DNA from: Candidatus Bathyarchaeota archaeon
GTDB lineage: Archaea > Thermoproteota > Bathyarchaeia > TCS64
NCBI GenBank assembly: GCA_030691555.1
Contig: JAUYEB010000146.1
Coordinates: 1-5,035, forward strand
Direction of reading: 5' to 3'
DNA length: 5,035 nucleotides
The position numbers and the translations under genes were made by a program. The notes under the pieces were generated by a model. The model ran no database searches. It saw only the letters and a list, made by a program, of their open reading frames with translations, and was not told the DNA's origin. This document shows positions 3,924 to 5,035 of the stretch, piece after piece; the stretch's first letter is position 1; every line of letters begins with the position of its first letter.

Positions 3924-5035
3924 TTGAGGTTGAGGATTCTCGCGAATCTCGGATTCCTCCTGCAGAGTTGTGGTCTCCTACTGATCATACCGTTCCTCGT
4001 GGGGCTCTACTACAACGAGAGGGGCGGGATGATAGCCGTCTCCCTCGGCTGCATAGGCTTCCTCGTGGCGGGTTTCCTCCTGAACGCCCTCTGCGAAAAG
4101 CGGGAGCTTGACTACAAGTCCTCGTGCCTGTTGATCATCCTGGCGTTCATCGTGATGTCCCTCATCGGCGCCATACCCTACATCTACCTGGACCCCTTCC
4201 AGAGCATCGGCCCGGTCGAGAGGCTTACGAACTCTGTCTTCGAGAGCGTCTCCGGTTTCACGACGACTGGATTCACCCTCATCCCCGAGGAGGCGGTGCT
4301 CCCCCAGTCCTTCGCCCTCTTCAGGAGCATGACCGAGTTCATAGGCGGCGTCGGCGTCGTCTTCATCCTCCTCGCGTTCTTCCAGTCGGAGCACGCCCTG
4401 AACAGCCTGGGCTCCGCCCTCGGTATCGAGAGCGTGGAGGTAAACGTGAGGAGGTCGTTCGCGATGGTGCTCGCCGTCTACGGCATATACGTACTAGCCT
4501 TCACCGTGCCGATCTTCTTCCTCGGCTTCCCCGACGTCGTCAAGGCTGTCACACTCGCGATCGACACGCTGACTGGTGGCTTCTCCCCCTCGAGGGCGGT
4601 GTTCGAGGCGACCATCGGTCTCCCCCTGAGGATCGTCCTCCTCTTCCTGATGCTGCTCGGCTCCCTGAACTTCAAGTTCAACTACCACCTTTTGAAGGGG
4701 AACATCAGAAAGGCGGTGAACGAAGAGGCGAGGCTATACATTGTGATAATCGTGGCGGGCAGCCTGCTCGTCGCCCTAATCTCCGGGTTGAACCTCTTCG
4801 ACTCCATCTTCCACGTCATAAGCATGGCCTCGGCGACGGGGTTCGACTACGTCGGCATACCCACCCTCTACGACCCGGCGAAGACCGTGTTGATAGTCGT
4901 CATGCTCGTCGGCGGCTGCGCGGCGTCGATGGCGGGAGGCATGAAGGTCGTCAACATCCTCTGGTCCGCGCTGGGCATCCGCGAGAACGTCAGGGGGGTC
5001 CTGACCACGGATGGAGTGATATCGCAGCGCCCGAA
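3924..5035 (+). CDS. trkH: TrkH/KtrB-type potassium transporter subunit, C-terminus beyond window
   Basis: An open frame of 370 codons up to the window edge, hydrophobic throughout, encoding the ion-conducting membrane subunit of a Trk/Ktr potassium uptake system. All four pore-loop repeats are seen: SGFTTTGFT at 110-118, TLTGGFS near 215-221, SATGFDY near 304-310, and GGCAASMAGGMKV at 330-342. FIGGVGVV at 139-146 follows the first loop, as in the family. In the fourth loop Met336 occupies the position usually held by Thr. The protein is normally near 480 residues and partners with a cytoplasmic NAD/ATP-binding TrkA, not visible here. The frame has no ATG near its start: TAA at 3900-3902 closes it upstream and the first plausible starts are TTG at 3924 or 3930. 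Both leave the expected N-terminal helix intact. GAGG at 3926-3929 is too close to either TTG to act as a binding site. Confidence 0.93.
   Translation, partial: MRLRILANLGFLLQSCGLLLIIPFLVGLYYNERGGMIAVSLGCIGFLVAGFLLNALCEKRELDYKSSCLLIILAFIVMSLIGAIPYIYLDPFQSIGPVERLTNSVFESVSGFTTTGFTLIPEEAVLPQSFALFRSMTEFIGGVGVVFILLAFFQSEHALNSLGSALGIESVEVNVRRSFAMVLAVYGIYVLAFTVPIFFLGFPDVVKAVTLAIDTLTGGFSPSRAVFEATIGLPLRIVLLFLMLLGSLNFKFNYHLLKGNIRKAVNEEARLYIVIIVAGSLLVALISGLNLFDSIFHVISMASATGFDYVGIPTLYDPAKTVLIVVMLVGGCAASMAGGMKVVNILWSALGIRENVRGVLTTDGVISQRP

Noticed and set aside
3824..4111. 95-residue open frame overlapping the start of trkH
   Set aside because: Its second half is a shifted reading of trkH, its first codons lie upstream of the predicted transcript start, and its codon use is unlike neighbouring genes. 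A faint resemblance of the first 40 residues to winged-helix regulators was not convincing.

Overview
The window reads as a high-GC archaeal chromosome segment. The left-edge gene is an archaeal-type translation initiation factor 1A. Most genes are preceded by short A/T boxes about 20-40 bp upstream of the start, as expected of archaeal TATA elements, and several 5' leaders are very short or absent. The DNA glycosylase and dihydrouridine synthase also look archaeal to me from memory of those families. Coding regions are GC-rich with heavy use of AGG for arginine, while intergenic DNA is clearly richer in A/T. The lineage cannot be fixed from this sequence. No mobile element, CRISPR array, tRNA or rRNA was found.

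Layout from left to right: (1) the N-terminal 47 codons of aIF-1A, minus strand, cut by the window edge; (2) a 250 bp A/T-rich gap holding its promoter and a short open tract of unknown meaning; (3) an inositol-monophosphatase-family phosphatase, minus strand; (4) a divergent promoter shared with (5) a 3-methyladenine (AAG/Mpg-type) DNA glycosylase, plus strand, probably translated from a leaderless mRNA; (6) a CrcB/Fluc fluoride channel, minus strand, whose 3' end overlaps the glycosylase gene tail-to-tail by 11 bp; (7) a second divergent promoter region; (8) a tRNA-dihydrouridine synthase, plus strand, with a probable TTG start; (9) a small protein made of two CBS domains, plus strand; (10) a 252 bp non-coding stretch with a T-rich palindrome and several hairpins; (11) the first 370 codons of a TrkH/KtrB-type potassium transporter, plus strand, running off the right edge.

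Most genes have their own promoter-like element, so this looks like a set of separate housekeeping and stress genes, not one operon: translation initiation, phosphate-ester hydrolysis, DNA base repair, fluoride export, tRNA modification, nucleotide sensing and potassium uptake. I see no gene cassette that amounts to a new system. The most open questions are the structured non-coding stretch and long leader before trkH, the substitutions at conserved pore or active-site positions in TrkH, CrcB and the glycosylase, and the non-ATG starts of three genes.
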